The notes: generated by a model from the sequence alone, not told the origin. Counted from the stretch's first letter, positions 1-6,991 are shown. The stretch is DNA of 7,492 bases from Candidatus Tayloriibacteriota bacterium (GCA_003170325.1 PMZP01000028.1:1-7492); one strand, 5' to 3'. Numbers and translations are program-made.

Positions 1-20
1 TCCTACAATGCATACGTTTT

Positions 21-44
21 TAAATGGCTATATTGAGCCATTTA
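21..44 (+). repeat. 9-bp hairpin in the leader of the M23 gene
   Basis: TAAATGGCT (21-29) and AGCCATTTA (36-44) are perfect reverse complements with a 6-base loop, ending 6 bases before the preferred ATG at 51. No T-tract follows on either strand, so it is a poor intrinsic terminator. If transcription starts upstream (a TACAAT at 4-9 could be a -10 box, but its -35 lies outside the window), the hairpin would sit in the 5' leader and contain the alternative ATG at 24. It could be an operator or a leader structure that affects translation. The repeat is seen directly; the role is a guess. Confidence 0.5.
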
Positions 45-50
45 TCATAT

Positions 51-1166
51 ATGAAGAATAAATACACCTCTCTTTTGAAACGCACCATGACCTGGACGGT
101 CATTTGCGCCCTCCCTATCGTCGCCACCTTTCTTTTTTCCAAGACCGCCCATGCCGGTCTTCTTTCATTTGTAAACTCGATTCTCGGTGGGGAGCAAGTT
201 TCGGCTAGTGTAAGCGCTTCCGGACCAGTTTTTAATTCACAGACCATGCCCGTGCTTAAAGGGAATGCCGCATTCAACCCGACCGCCGTATTGGCAGACC
301 AGACGATCCCCCTCGATGACGGCGGCCAGACGCTTTTGCCTGACATAGCTTCCAACAATACCGACAGTACCGATGCCGGCAACCTGCAAAAAAGCACATA
401 TACAGCCCAGCAAGGCGATACGCTCGGAAGCATCGCTAACATGTTCGATATATCCATCGACACGATCAAGCAAGCCAACAATCTAACAAGCAACACGGTC
501 AAGCCCGGCCAGACGCTCACTATCCTACCTGTCTCCGGCATCTTGTATACCGTCCAAGCAAAAGACTCCCTCCAGTCGATTGCCGACAAGACGAAGTCCA
601 GCGTCAGCGACATCCTCACTTATAACGATTTGACTATCTCCTCGATAATTAAACAGGGACAGCAGCTCATCATACCTCATGGTAAGCCTTCGACATCCGA
701 TATCCAATCGTTCCTTTCCACTCAAAAGGTGAAAGTGCCTTCATTCGAGCCGATCCTCGACGCTGTCTGGAATTGGCCATCTTATCCCGACTATTTCTCC
801 TGTCCGATACCGGGCGCGCGGTTGAGCCAAGGATTGCACGGCCACAACGCCATTGACCTAGCTATAGCGCGAGGCACGCCTATCCGTGCCGCGGCGGCCG
901 GCGTCGTGATCGTCAGCAAGTCTAACATCTCGGATGGTCATAACGGTAATGGCGGCTACGGCAATTTCGTTATGATCTCTCATTCAAATGGTTCGGAAAC
1001 GCTATATGCCCACATGTCGAAGACTGCCGTAACTGCCGGAGAGCAGGTCTCCAAGGGTCAAACCATCGGATACGTCGGCATGACGGGATTGACCACCGGT
1101 CCGCATACTCACTTTGAGATACGCCAAGCACAGAACCCATTCGTCGACCCGGCACTCTGCCGTTAG
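51..1166 (+). CDS. LysM-LysM-M23 family peptidoglycan metallopeptidase (secreted or membrane-anchored)
   Basis: Predicted zinc endopeptidase that cuts peptidoglycan cross-bridges, or a divisome activator of the EnvC/NlpD kind, acting outside the membrane. With the ATG at 51 it is 371 residues. It begins with a basic N-terminus (MKNKYTSLLKR), a hydrophobic stretch at about 14-29 and a possible signal peptidase site after AHA (residue 35). Next are a low-complexity linker, LysM repeat 1 (about 116-159, YTAQQGDTLGSIANMF), LysM repeat 2 (about 166-208) and an M23/LytM domain (about 257-371). The metal site looks complete: H265 and D269 (HxxxD), H321 (YAHMS), H352 and H354 (GPHTHFEI). C251 and C370 flank the domain and could form a disulfide. 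An in-frame ATG at 24 exists, but it lies inside a hairpin and would add a poor signal-peptide start, so 51 is preferred. There is no clear Shine-Dalgarno sequence at either. The stop overlaps that of the convergent comM gene. The family is sure; an enzymatic rather than regulatory role is inferred from the intact metal ligands. Confidence 0.92.
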   Translation: MKNKYTSLLKRTMTWTVICALPIVATFLFSKTAHAGLLSFVNSILGGEQVSASVSASGPVFNSQTMPVLKGNAAFNPTAVLADQTIPLDDGGQTLLPDIASNNTDSTDAGNLQKSTYTAQQGDTLGSIANMFDISIDTIKQANNLTSNTVKPGQTLTILPVSGILYTVQAKDSLQSIADKTKSSVSDILTYNDLTISSIIKQGQQLIIPHGKPSTSDIQSFLSTQKVKVPSFEPILDAVWNWPSYPDYFSCPIPGARLSQGLHGHNAIDLAIARGTPIRAAAAGVVIVSKSNISDGHNGNGGYGNFVMISHSNGSETLYAHMSKTAVTAGEQVSKGQTIGYVGMTGLTTGPHTHFEIRQAQNPFVDPALCR

Positions 1167-2692
1167 CCTGTGATCTTCTGCCTGTACTGCAAGGCTTCTA
1201 GGACATGATCTTTTTGAACTGTCTGGCATCCTGCCAAATCGGCGATCGTGCGAGCCACTTTCATAACACGATGGAAACCGCGTCCGGAAAGTTCGAGCTT
1301 TTTCGCCGAGGCTCTCAATAGATCGCGCGCCTCGTCGCTAAGGACGATGCATTTTTCAATATCCGGGGCGCTCATTTCGCTGTTATATTGCTTATGAATG
1401 CCGAAGGATCCGTATCTTTGGCTCTGAATGCGTCGTGCCGCCACGACGCGGCGGCGGATCATCTCCGAACCTTCTCCGTCCGAGGTCAGAGCGGCTAGTT
1501 TATCGTAGTCGATCTTGTGGATATTCAACCAAATATCTAATCGGTCAATGATCGGACTGGAGAGCTTGCGCTTGTAGGCCTCGAGCGCCTGGTTGGTGCA
1601 GGTACATCCATGGTCTCTGCCCTTGCCGCAGGGACAGGGATTCATGGAGGCGATCAGTATGCATTGCGCCGGAAAAGTCACGGTGCCGCGGGCGCGGGAT
1701 ATGGTGATGAAGCGATCTTCCAGTGGTTGCCGCAAGGCCTCGATGACGCCGTGGTCGAATTCCGGGAACTCGTCTAGGAATAATACGCCCCGATGTGCCA
1801 GGGAGATCTCACCGGGCTTGGGGAAGTTGCCGCCGCCGACGATCGAAGGATACGAGGCGGTATGGTGTGGTGCCCGGAAAGGTGGTTCGGTTATGAGAAT
1901 ATTGCCGAGTATTCGCGCCGCCGAATGGATGCTCGTCACTTCCACAGATTGCTCGTAGGAAAGAGGTGGAAGGATGGAGGAAAAGCTTTGGGCTAGCATG
2001 GTCTTCCCCGTCCCAGGTGGTCCGAACATGAGAATATTATGGGCGCCGGCGGCGGCGATCTCCAAACCACGCTTGCTGGACTCGTTTCCTCGGATGGCGC
2101 TCATGTCCAGAGCGTAGTCCGATTTCTTGGCCGGAGCCGAAGGTTGTCGGGGAACAAGCGGGGCTATCTGACGCCGGTTCGTGAGATGGTCGATGACTTC
2201 TCCAAGCGAAGAAACTGGATACAGGTCCAGTCCCCGCGCCAGAGAAGCTTCCTCTTGGTTGTCTTTGGGGATGAAAGCCTGGGTGAATCCTTGGGCGGCG
2301 GCTTGGCAGAGGATCGGCAATAAGCCGCTGACCCGGCGCACTCTTCCTTCCAGCGACAATTCGCCGAGGAACAGTTTATGTTCGGCTTCGAGTTCGATGT
2401 CGCCGGAGGCCGCTAGATAGGCGAGAGCCATGGCCAAGTCGAACGATGGGCCTTCTTTGCGCAAGTCGGCGGGAGCCAGGGAGATGACGACCTTTTGGTT
2501 CTTTTGTTTGGGCGAGACGTAACCGCTGTTCTTGATGGCGGCGGCGATCCGGTCCTTGGCCTCTTCGACCGAGCGATCGCCCAGTCCGACCACGGAAAAA
2601 GCGTGCAGACCGTTGGAGATGTCCACCTCGACGATGATGATCTCCGATGAAAGGCCGATAAGCTGAGCGCAGTATGATTTTGCCAGGCTCAT
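1163..2692 (-). CDS. comM: YifB/ComM family Mg-chelatase-like AAA+ ATPase
   Basis: Hexameric AAA+ motor. Characterised ComM proteins drive branch migration of recombination intermediates during natural transformation; YifB homologues occur widely. The 509 residues match the usual family length. Residues 1-170 form the Lon-protease-like N-terminal ChlI domain (VDISNGLHAFSVVGL at 24-38, ISLAPADLRKEG at 70-81, FDLAMALAYL at 84-93). The ATPase module at about 190-400 has Walker A GPPGTGKT (224-231), the PFRAPHHTAS segment (281-290), Walker B VLFLDEF (303-309), sensor-1 region ASMNPCPCG (348-356) and SSPIIDRLD (378-386) as the arginine-finger region. The C-terminal ChlI domain has the SGRGFHRVMKVARTIADL segment (469-486). 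All key motifs are intact. No Shine-Dalgarno precedes the ATG; an extended -10 lies 7-15 bases upstream, suggesting a leaderless message. Its 3' end overlaps the M23 stop by 4 bases. In CPR genomes comM fits DNA uptake through type IV pili, but no pilus or com genes are in this window. Confidence 0.96.
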   Translation of the reverse strand: MSLAKSYCAQLIGLSSEIIIVEVDISNGLHAFSVVGLGDRSVEEAKDRIAAAIKNSGYVSPKQKNQKVVISLAPADLRKEGPSFDLAMALAYLAASGDIELEAEHKLFLGELSLEGRVRRVSGLLPILCQAAAQGFTQAFIPKDNQEEASLARGLDLYPVSSLGEVIDHLTNRRQIAPLVPRQPSAPAKKSDYALDMSAIRGNESSKRGLEIAAAGAHNILMFGPPGTGKTMLAQSFSSILPPLSYEQSVEVTSIHSAARILGNILITEPPFRAPHHTASYPSIVGGGNFPKPGEISLAHRGVLFLDEFPEFDHGVIEALRQPLEDRFITISRARGTVTFPAQCILIASMNPCPCGKGRDHGCTCTNQALEAYKRKLSSPIIDRLDIWLNIHKIDYDKLAALTSDGEGSEMIRRRVVAARRIQSQRYGSFGIHKQYNSEMSAPDIEKCIVLSDEARDLLRASAKKLELSGRGFHRVMKVARTIADLAGCQTVQKDHVLEALQYRQKITG

Positions 2693-2698
2693 GGGCGC

Positions 2699-2707
2699 AT
2701 CATATCA
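2699..2707 (-). promoter_or_regulatory. candidate extended -10 promoter of comM
   Basis: On the minus strand TGATATGAT reads as an extended -10 (TGn plus TATGAT, 5 of 6 matches to TATAAT). A start site about 7 bases further on would fall at roughly 2692, which is the A of the comM ATG. No recognisable -35 lies 17 bases upstream (ATCCCT there). The terminator-like array just upstream would otherwise insulate comM from dksA transcription, so a private promoter is expected. The -10 match is seen; the leaderless start is inferred. Confidence 0.35.
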
Positions 2708-2727
2708 GGGCGAGATGAAGAAGGGAT

Positions 2728-2793
2728 AAAATAAGTCTCAAGAAACGATAAAAAAACCCTCAAAAAGGGATAAAAAAAGTCTCAAGAAACGAT
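2728..2793 (-). repeat. three tandem 22-base units, each a mini hairpin plus T-tract
   Basis: The plus-strand blocks 2728-2749, 2750-2771 and 2772-2793 are each exactly 22 bases, begin with an A-rich run and end in GAT. Read on the minus strand each becomes ATC, a small stem-loop and a T-rich run. Outer units have GTTTCTTGAGAC (2790-2779 and 2746-2735) followed by T7 and by TTATTTT. The middle unit has CCCTTTTTGAGGG (2769-2757) followed by T7. The outer two differ at one base. A decayed fourth copy (AAGAAGGGAT) may continue at 2718-2727. Stems are only about 4 bp, and those of the outer units include a G-T pair, so each alone would be a weak terminator. Sequence and periodicity are certain. 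Confidence 0.85.
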
Positions 2794-2822
2794 GAAGATT
2801 TTTGCAAAACAAAGTATCTTCA
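2750..2822 (-). terminator. probable composite intrinsic terminator of the dksA transcript
   Basis: Six bases past the dksA stop, reading leftward, is a hairpin whose outer arms TGAAGAT/ATCTTCA (2822-2816 with 2799-2793) pair over 7 bp, with a further inner TTTG/CAAA stem. It abuts the first mini hairpin plus T7, followed by the GC-richer CCCT/AGGG stem (2760-2757 with 2769-2766) and a second T7 at 2756-2750. This arrangement, lying between dksA and the separately promoted comM gene, is best read as a redundant, leftward-acting terminator. Confidence 0.6.
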
Positions 2823-2828
2823 GTGAGC

Positions 2829-3221
2829 TTATTTCTTTGGGGATGGTATATCGTGACCGTGCTTGATGGAAATGCGCGCTGAAGGGTTGGCATCCAGGCG
2901 CTCCTTTTCGATCGGTTTGCCGCAGACCTCGCAAATGCCATACGTTCCCTTCTCGATCCGGTCCAGGGCGGCGGCCACTTCGGTGAGTTGGACTTCCAGC
3001 TGATTCAAAATGCCGGTGTTTCCTTCATATTCCTCGAGCTTGTCCGCCACCTCGTTATCGTCGGCCGTGTCCACTTCTATATCGGTGGTCGTAGCCTGCC
3101 AATCGTTGGGATCGGCGGGATTGCCGGAAGTTTTTTGACCGACGCCGGAAAGCTCCGACTCCAGTTGAGCCTTTTCTGCTGAAAGCCTCTGCTTGAAATT
3201 ATCGATATCCTTCTTGTTCAT
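2829..3221 (-). CDS. DksA/TraR-family transcription regulator with degenerate zinc finger
   Basis: DksA/TraR proteins insert a coiled coil into the RNA polymerase secondary channel and alter promoter opening, often with ppGpp. This 130-residue protein has N-terminal and central helices rich in Lys, Glu and Gln (1-30, about 58-92) and a C-terminal zinc-finger region: GTYGICEVCGKPIEKERLDA (92-111). The first metal pair, C97 and C100, is present. At the positions expected for the second CxxC there are S118 and H121 (RISIKHGH), plus H123, so the site is C-C-(S)-H at best. No clear DxxDxA coiled-coil tip is seen between the helices; the segment there is acidic (DTADDNEVAD, 51-60). The start ATG is 9 bases after the upstream gene's stop, with AAGG (3237-3234) as a rather distant Shine-Dalgarno, so it is probably coupled to that gene. 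Family membership is secure; whether it behaves like DksA, TraR or a divergent branch cannot be told. Confidence 0.9.
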   Translation of the reverse strand: MNKKDIDNFKQRLSAEKAQLESELSGVGQKTSGNPADPNDWQATTTDIEVDTADDNEVADKLEEYEGNTGILNQLEVQLTEVAAALDRIEKGTYGICEVCGKPIEKERLDANPSARISIKHGHDIPSPKK

Positions 3222-3230
3222 TGCGGCATT

Positions 3231-4754
3231 TTACCTTACGTAAGCTTGTTTTTCAAGTCTTGTGAGAATCTCCGAAAGGGCCGATTCGTTACTGGCGACT
3301 ACGAGCGTGGCGCTGTCGACGAAAGAATAGAGAAACAGGAGGCGTCCGTCGGTGGTGGTGAATTCGCGTACGTCCTTATTGGCGATGATCTTGTTGACGA
3401 ATTGGCCGCGGAGCGTGAAAGACAAGGCCGACGCATTGGTTGGCGCGTTGGCCGACGCGTTCGACGTCACGATATTCGTGGTCGATGATGTCGATGTCGT
3501 GGTTGATACTACGCTTGCCGGAGGGGTTTTTTTTGTGGAGGGCTTTTTCGCGGTCGTCGATGAGGTCGCGATGGTCGTTGAGGCTTGCGTGAGGCGAGTC
3601 GTCGAAGCGATTGCCGCGGCAGTCCTTGAGGATGTCGTCGCTCCGCTGGTTGTCGAGAGGATCGAGTCCAGATTCCCTAGAGGGTTCACAACTTGGACGT
3701 TGCCGGCGGTCGGCGGAGTGTTGGCTATGTCGGTGAGCGACGAGGGATACAGATACTGTTTGAGGTCATCAGGCATCAAGTTTTCCCACTGTAGCATGCC
3801 GGCGAAGCTGTTCTGGAAGAAGTCATTCTTGGCGACGACGAAGACGCTCTTTTGGCCGTTCGCGCCCGCGTAGACTCCGAGCATCCAGGCGTCATTAAGG
3901 GAGCGGACCAATATGTTTGGTGCCGGGATATTCATGATCTTTAGCATGTTGGAAGCCGAGACGCGCGCCTCGTTGCCGTTTTGCGAGACGACCGGAACTA
4001 TTTCCCTGATACTGCCTGCGGGCTGTGGTTCCGTCATCACCGCCTGGACTTTAGAGATGATGGCATTGGTGCTCAAACCATCTATAGTGAGCACGGTAGT
4101 GAAATCGGAAGTTATCAGCGCCGAAAGGACTTGCTGGCCGGCATTGGCGTTGCCGATTGTTGGGGCCGAAGGAGCCAGCGCGCTCTGCAGATAAAGATAG
4201 TATGCGGCGAAGGCGCCGCCGGCGATGAGGAGGAGAGAGAAGAGCACAAGAAGCAAGTCTTTCACCGCATGCGATGGTTCGTGACTGGCGGGCTTTTCTT
4301 CCCCTGTTTCCTTCTTGCTTTCGGCGATAGCGATGGAAGCTGTCGAGGTATGTTTATGCGACATAAGATCGGCCACGTCGCTTTCATATGTACGAATCGG
4401 TTTGATGTCTGGGCTATCGAGAGGAGCGGAGGACTGTGCCGAAATTGCTGGTGCTTTTGTCGGTGCTGGTGGGATGGGGTTTATTTGGGGCAGGTTGGAT
4501 GGTGAAGGTTGCGTCGGTATTGGCGTAATTTTTGGCTCGACCGGAAACGGCGACTCCGTCTTTGGCACCTGTACCGGCAAAGGGTCTGAAGGATTGGTTA
4601 CCGGTTGCTCCTCGTTGTCGATTATTGGCGAGATGTTCAGATCGGCGGTGATATCAAAAACTTGTCCGGAAGCCAGACTATCGTCAGGTTCGCTGCCTCT
4701 ATCGCTTGCGTCTACGGGCGGATTTTTTTGAGGTTGAATTGTATCCTCGTCCAT
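3231..4754 (-). CDS. single-span membrane protein of unknown function with proline-rich N-terminus
   Basis: No known enzyme family was recognised. From the ATG at 4754 it is 507 residues. Residues 1-115 are acidic, then Pro-rich and probably disordered in the cytoplasm. A more ordered juxtamembrane segment follows (PIRTYESDVADLMSHK from 119, then an Ala/Ile/Glu helix). One transmembrane helix spans about 166-188 (LLLVLFSLLLIAGGAFAAYYLYL would be too long to be anything else). A predicted outside domain at about 205-360 follows, then an 80-residue Ser/Thr/Ala-rich low-complexity stretch (365-444) and a short final folded part (445-507, FTLRGQFVNK to LTRLEKQAYVR). The layout and juxtamembrane motif resemble conserved hypothetical proteins I associate with Parcubacteria, but this is memory, not a search. 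An in-frame TTG at 4763 would give 510 residues but overlaps the TATAAT box, so ATG is preferred. It lies 9 bases upstream of the dksA-like gene, suggesting an operon. Confidence 0.85.
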   Translation of the reverse strand: MDEDTIQPQKNPPVDASDRGSEPDDSLASGQVFDITADLNISPIIDNEEQPVTNPSDPLPVQVPKTESPFPVEPKITPIPTQPSPSNLPQINPIPPAPTKAPAISAQSSAPLDSPDIKPIRTYESDVADLMSHKHTSTASIAIAESKKETGEEKPASHEPSHAVKDLLLVLFSLLLIAGGAFAAYYLYLQSALAPSAPTIGNANAGQQVLSALITSDFTTVLTIDGLSTNAIISKVQAVMTEPQPAGSIREIVPVVSQNGNEARVSASNMLKIMNIPAPNILVRSLNDAWMLGVYAGANGQKSVFVVAKNDFFQNSFAGMLQWENLMPDDLKQYLYPSSLTDIANTPPTAGNVQVVNPLGNLDSILSTTSGATTSSRTAAAIASTTRLTQASTTIATSSTTAKKPSTKKTPPASVVSTTTSTSSTTNIVTSNASANAPTNASALSFTLRGQFVNKIIANKDVREFTTTDGRLLFLYSFVDSATLVVASNESALSEILTRLEKQAYVR

Positions 4755-4762
4755 TTGCTCCA

Positions 4763-4768
4763 ATTATA
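4763..4768 (-). promoter_or_regulatory. candidate -10 box (TATAAT) of the membrane protein-dksA operon
   Basis: A perfect TATAAT lies on the minus strand with its last base 9 bases from the ATG at 4754, predicting transcription from about 4756 and hence a nearly leaderless message. The GGAG at 4761-4758 leaves only 3 bases to the ATG, too close for a normal Shine-Dalgarno. A second -10-like TATATA at 4780-4775 with TTGGAG (4802-4797, 16-base spacing) as a poor -35 is an alternative that would give a leader of roughly 14 bases. No strong -35 fits the perfect box. No terminator is visible in the 80 bases after pnp, so read-through from pnp is also possible. Confidence 0.4.
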
Positions 4769-4834
4769 GCTTGTTATATAGAAGAATGCCTAGCATCTCC
4801 AACAGTGAATAGCCCAAAACCGGATTATTGTCGA

Positions 4835-6991
4835 CTAGAATCGGCGCTTGAAGTCGCTTCGGGGCTTGAAATCTCCACGCGGCTTGGGCGTCTCCTCCCT
4901 TTTGATGAAGAAATCCGGATTTGCTTGTTTAATAGAGAGATTTATGCGTCCTTTGTCGTCTATCTCCTTGACGACGACCGGTACTTTATCTCCCTCTTTT
5001 ATATATGTCTCCACACGTTCGACGCGGAATGGGGCTATTTCGGAGACATGCACCAGACCTTCGGCATTCGGACCAATCTTGACGAAAGCCCCGAATTCCA
5101 TAAGCCGTGTCACTTCCCCGTCGAATTTCTCGCCGGGCATGTATTCACGGGTCATATTGGATATAATCTCTTTGGCTTTTTGCGCAGTCCCATTCTTTCC
5201 GGTGATGAATATCGAGCCGTCGTCTTCGATAGTGATATCTTCCACGTGCGTGACATCGCGGATCTCATTGATGGTCTTGCCACCGGTGCCGATGACCAGT
5301 CCGATCTGTTCTGGTTTGATCTTCATGACGATGATCTCCGGAGCGTTGGGCGAGATCTTGGCACGTGGCGTAGCTATTTCCTTCTCGATGACATCAAGGA
5401 TTTGGAGGCGGGCTTTCCTGGCCTTTTCAAAAGCTTCACCGAGTATTTTCAATGGGATTCCGCCGACTTTGACGTCCATTTGTACAGCGGTGATCCCAGC
5501 GCGCGTGCCGGCGACTTTGAAGTCCATATCTCCATGATGATCTTCCGGGCCTTGAATATCGGTGAGCACTTTGTATTCACGGGGACTTCTCATCATCAAC
5601 CCGGAAGCGATTCCGGCAACAGGCGCTTTTATCGGCACGCCGCCATCCATTAAAGCCAGTGTTGAACCACAAACGGATCCCATAGAAGTCGAGCCGTTCG
5701 AAGCCATGGCTTCGGATACGAGGCGGATGGTGTATGGGAATTTGTCCTTCTCCGGAATGACCGGGAACAAGGCTTTTTCGGCGAGCGCGCCGTGACCGAT
5801 CATGCGGCGGTTGGTTCCACCCATGCGTCCGGTCTCCCCCGTCGAATACGGTGGGAAATTATAGTGGTGCATGAAGCGCTTGTTCTCTTCGACAGTGACA
5901 CCTTCGACGATGAGCGCATCGCCTGGCGAGCCGAGAGTCAGTGTCGAGAGGATGTGAGTGCCACCGCGGTAGAAGATGCCTGATCCGTGTAATATGGAAG
6001 ACACACCGCCTGCCTTTGCAAAAAGAGGTCTGATCTCGTCCATCTTTCGGCCGTCTGGGCGTTTTTCATTGTCGATGGCTTGCTCGTGTATCAAGTCATT
6101 CACCGCGGCCTCGAATATCTCCATGGCCATGCCTTCATTGCCATCCGGCAGTTTATCTTTGAATAACTTCATCCATTCGTCGGTGATCTCCTCGGTCTTC
6201 TTTTTGCCGGGACCGCTGAAGACGTATTTCAAGAGTTTTGGCGCGATCTCCTTGTCGAACAATTCCTTGGTTCCGGCGGTGGCTTTCGGCAATTCGACTT
6301 CCTTCTTGTCTTGGCCGATCTCTTTGATGATCTTCTTCTGCCAGTCCTGGATCTTTTCGATGACTTCCGAGGCTTTGGCCAAGGCATCACAGACGACATC
6401 CTCGCCGAGCTCTTTGCTGCCGACTTCGATCATGTTGATCATGCCATCTTTGCCGCAGGCGATGAGGTCCAGAGTATTTCCGACTTGGTCTCTTTCCATG
6501 AAGTTGGGATTGACGAGCCAAGTCGAATTCTTGCCGATGCGCACGGCTGAAACCGGGCCATTCCAGGGGATATCGGAAGTTCCCAGGGCCAGTGAAGCGG
6601 CGATGACAGCTACTACATCCGGATCTTCTTGATCGATAGACAGAGTCGTTAAAACCACTTGCACTTCATGGCGCATAAGTTGGTTGAATAGCGGTCTCAC
6701 GGTTCTATCAACGATGCGTCCTGAAAGTATCGCCTCCGTCGAAGGCCTTCCTTCCCTGCGCATGAATCGCGAACCTAAGATCCGGCCGGTGGCGTAAAAG
6801 CGCTCTTCGTAATCGACGGTTAGCGGAAAAAAGTCTCCATCCTTGGGCTCCTTACCCATGACGGCGGTGGCCATGACTGTGGTATTTCCATAACGTAAAA
6901 TCACCGACCCGTTTGCTTGGTCTGCCAGATCACTGAACTCGGCGGTGAGCTTTTTGCCGCCAATATCGAGCGAATATTCTTTGTGTGTCAT
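4835..6991 (-). CDS. pnp: polyribonucleotide nucleotidyltransferase (PNPase)
   Basis: Trimeric 3'-to-5' phosphorolytic exoribonuclease that degrades mRNA to nucleoside diphosphates and can add tails in reverse. The 718 residues match the family. The order is RNase PH domain 1 (about 1-145), an all-helical linker (about 240-315), RNase PH domain 2 (about 316-545), KH (about 552-611, VMKIKPEQIGLVIGTGGKTI) and S1 (about 621-689, GEKFDGEVTRLMEFGAFVKI). Phosphate-binding SNGSTSMGSVCG (431-442) and the catalytic acidic motif GPEDHHGDMDFK (481-492, with D484, D490 and K492) are intact. The domain 1 aperture loop is GSRFMRREGRP (73-83) rather than the E. coli form GSFFRREGRP, one residue longer. A basic tail (KPRGDFKPRSDFKRRF) follows S1. 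The ATG at 6991 is the first plausible start after an in-frame stop at 7042-7040; no good Shine-Dalgarno precedes it, AGGCGAG at 7009-7003 being the nearest purine-rich run. rpsO, a frequent neighbour of pnp, is absent here. Confidence 0.98.
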   Translation of the reverse strand: MTHKEYSLDIGGKKLTAEFSDLADQANGSVILRYGNTTVMATAVMGKEPKDGDFFPLTVDYEERFYATGRILGSRFMRREGRPSTEAILSGRIVDRTVRPLFNQLMRHEVQVVLTTLSIDQEDPDVVAVIAASLALGTSDIPWNGPVSAVRIGKNSTWLVNPNFMERDQVGNTLDLIACGKDGMINMIEVGSKELGEDVVCDALAKASEVIEKIQDWQKKIIKEIGQDKKEVELPKATAGTKELFDKEIAPKLLKYVFSGPGKKKTEEITDEWMKLFKDKLPDGNEGMAMEIFEAAVNDLIHEQAIDNEKRPDGRKMDEIRPLFAKAGGVSSILHGSGIFYRGGTHILSTLTLGSPGDALIVEGVTVEENKRFMHHYNFPPYSTGETGRMGGTNRRMIGHGALAEKALFPVIPEKDKFPYTIRLVSEAMASNGSTSMGSVCGSTLALMDGGVPIKAPVAGIASGLMMRSPREYKVLTDIQGPEDHHGDMDFKVAGTRAGITAVQMDVKVGGIPLKILGEAFEKARKARLQILDVIEKEIATPRAKISPNAPEIIVMKIKPEQIGLVIGTGGKTINEIRDVTHVEDITIEDDGSIFITGKNGTAQKAKEIISNMTREYMPGEKFDGEVTRLMEFGAFVKIGPNAEGLVHVSEIAPFRVERVETYIKEGDKVPVVVKEIDDKGRINLSIKQANPDFFIKREETPKPRGDFKPRSDFKRRF

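Noticed and set aside
20..619. A 199-codon minus-strand frame opposite the M23 gene
   Set aside because: The plus strand encodes clear LysM repeats through this stretch; the antisense product shows no domain and no promoter.
2728..2793. Possible CRISPR array
   Set aside because: The units are contiguous 22-mers with no unique spacers, and no cas genes are present.
4761..4763. TTG as start of the membrane protein
   Set aside because: It overlaps the last base of the TATAAT box, and an ATG follows three codons later.
4706..5653. A 315-codon plus-strand frame opposite pnp, with a further 229-codon frame at 4848-5537
   Set aside because: They lie antisense to the highly conserved KH/S1 and catalytic domains of pnp, their products have no recognisable motif, and long antisense frames are expected from codon bias in a gene of this composition.
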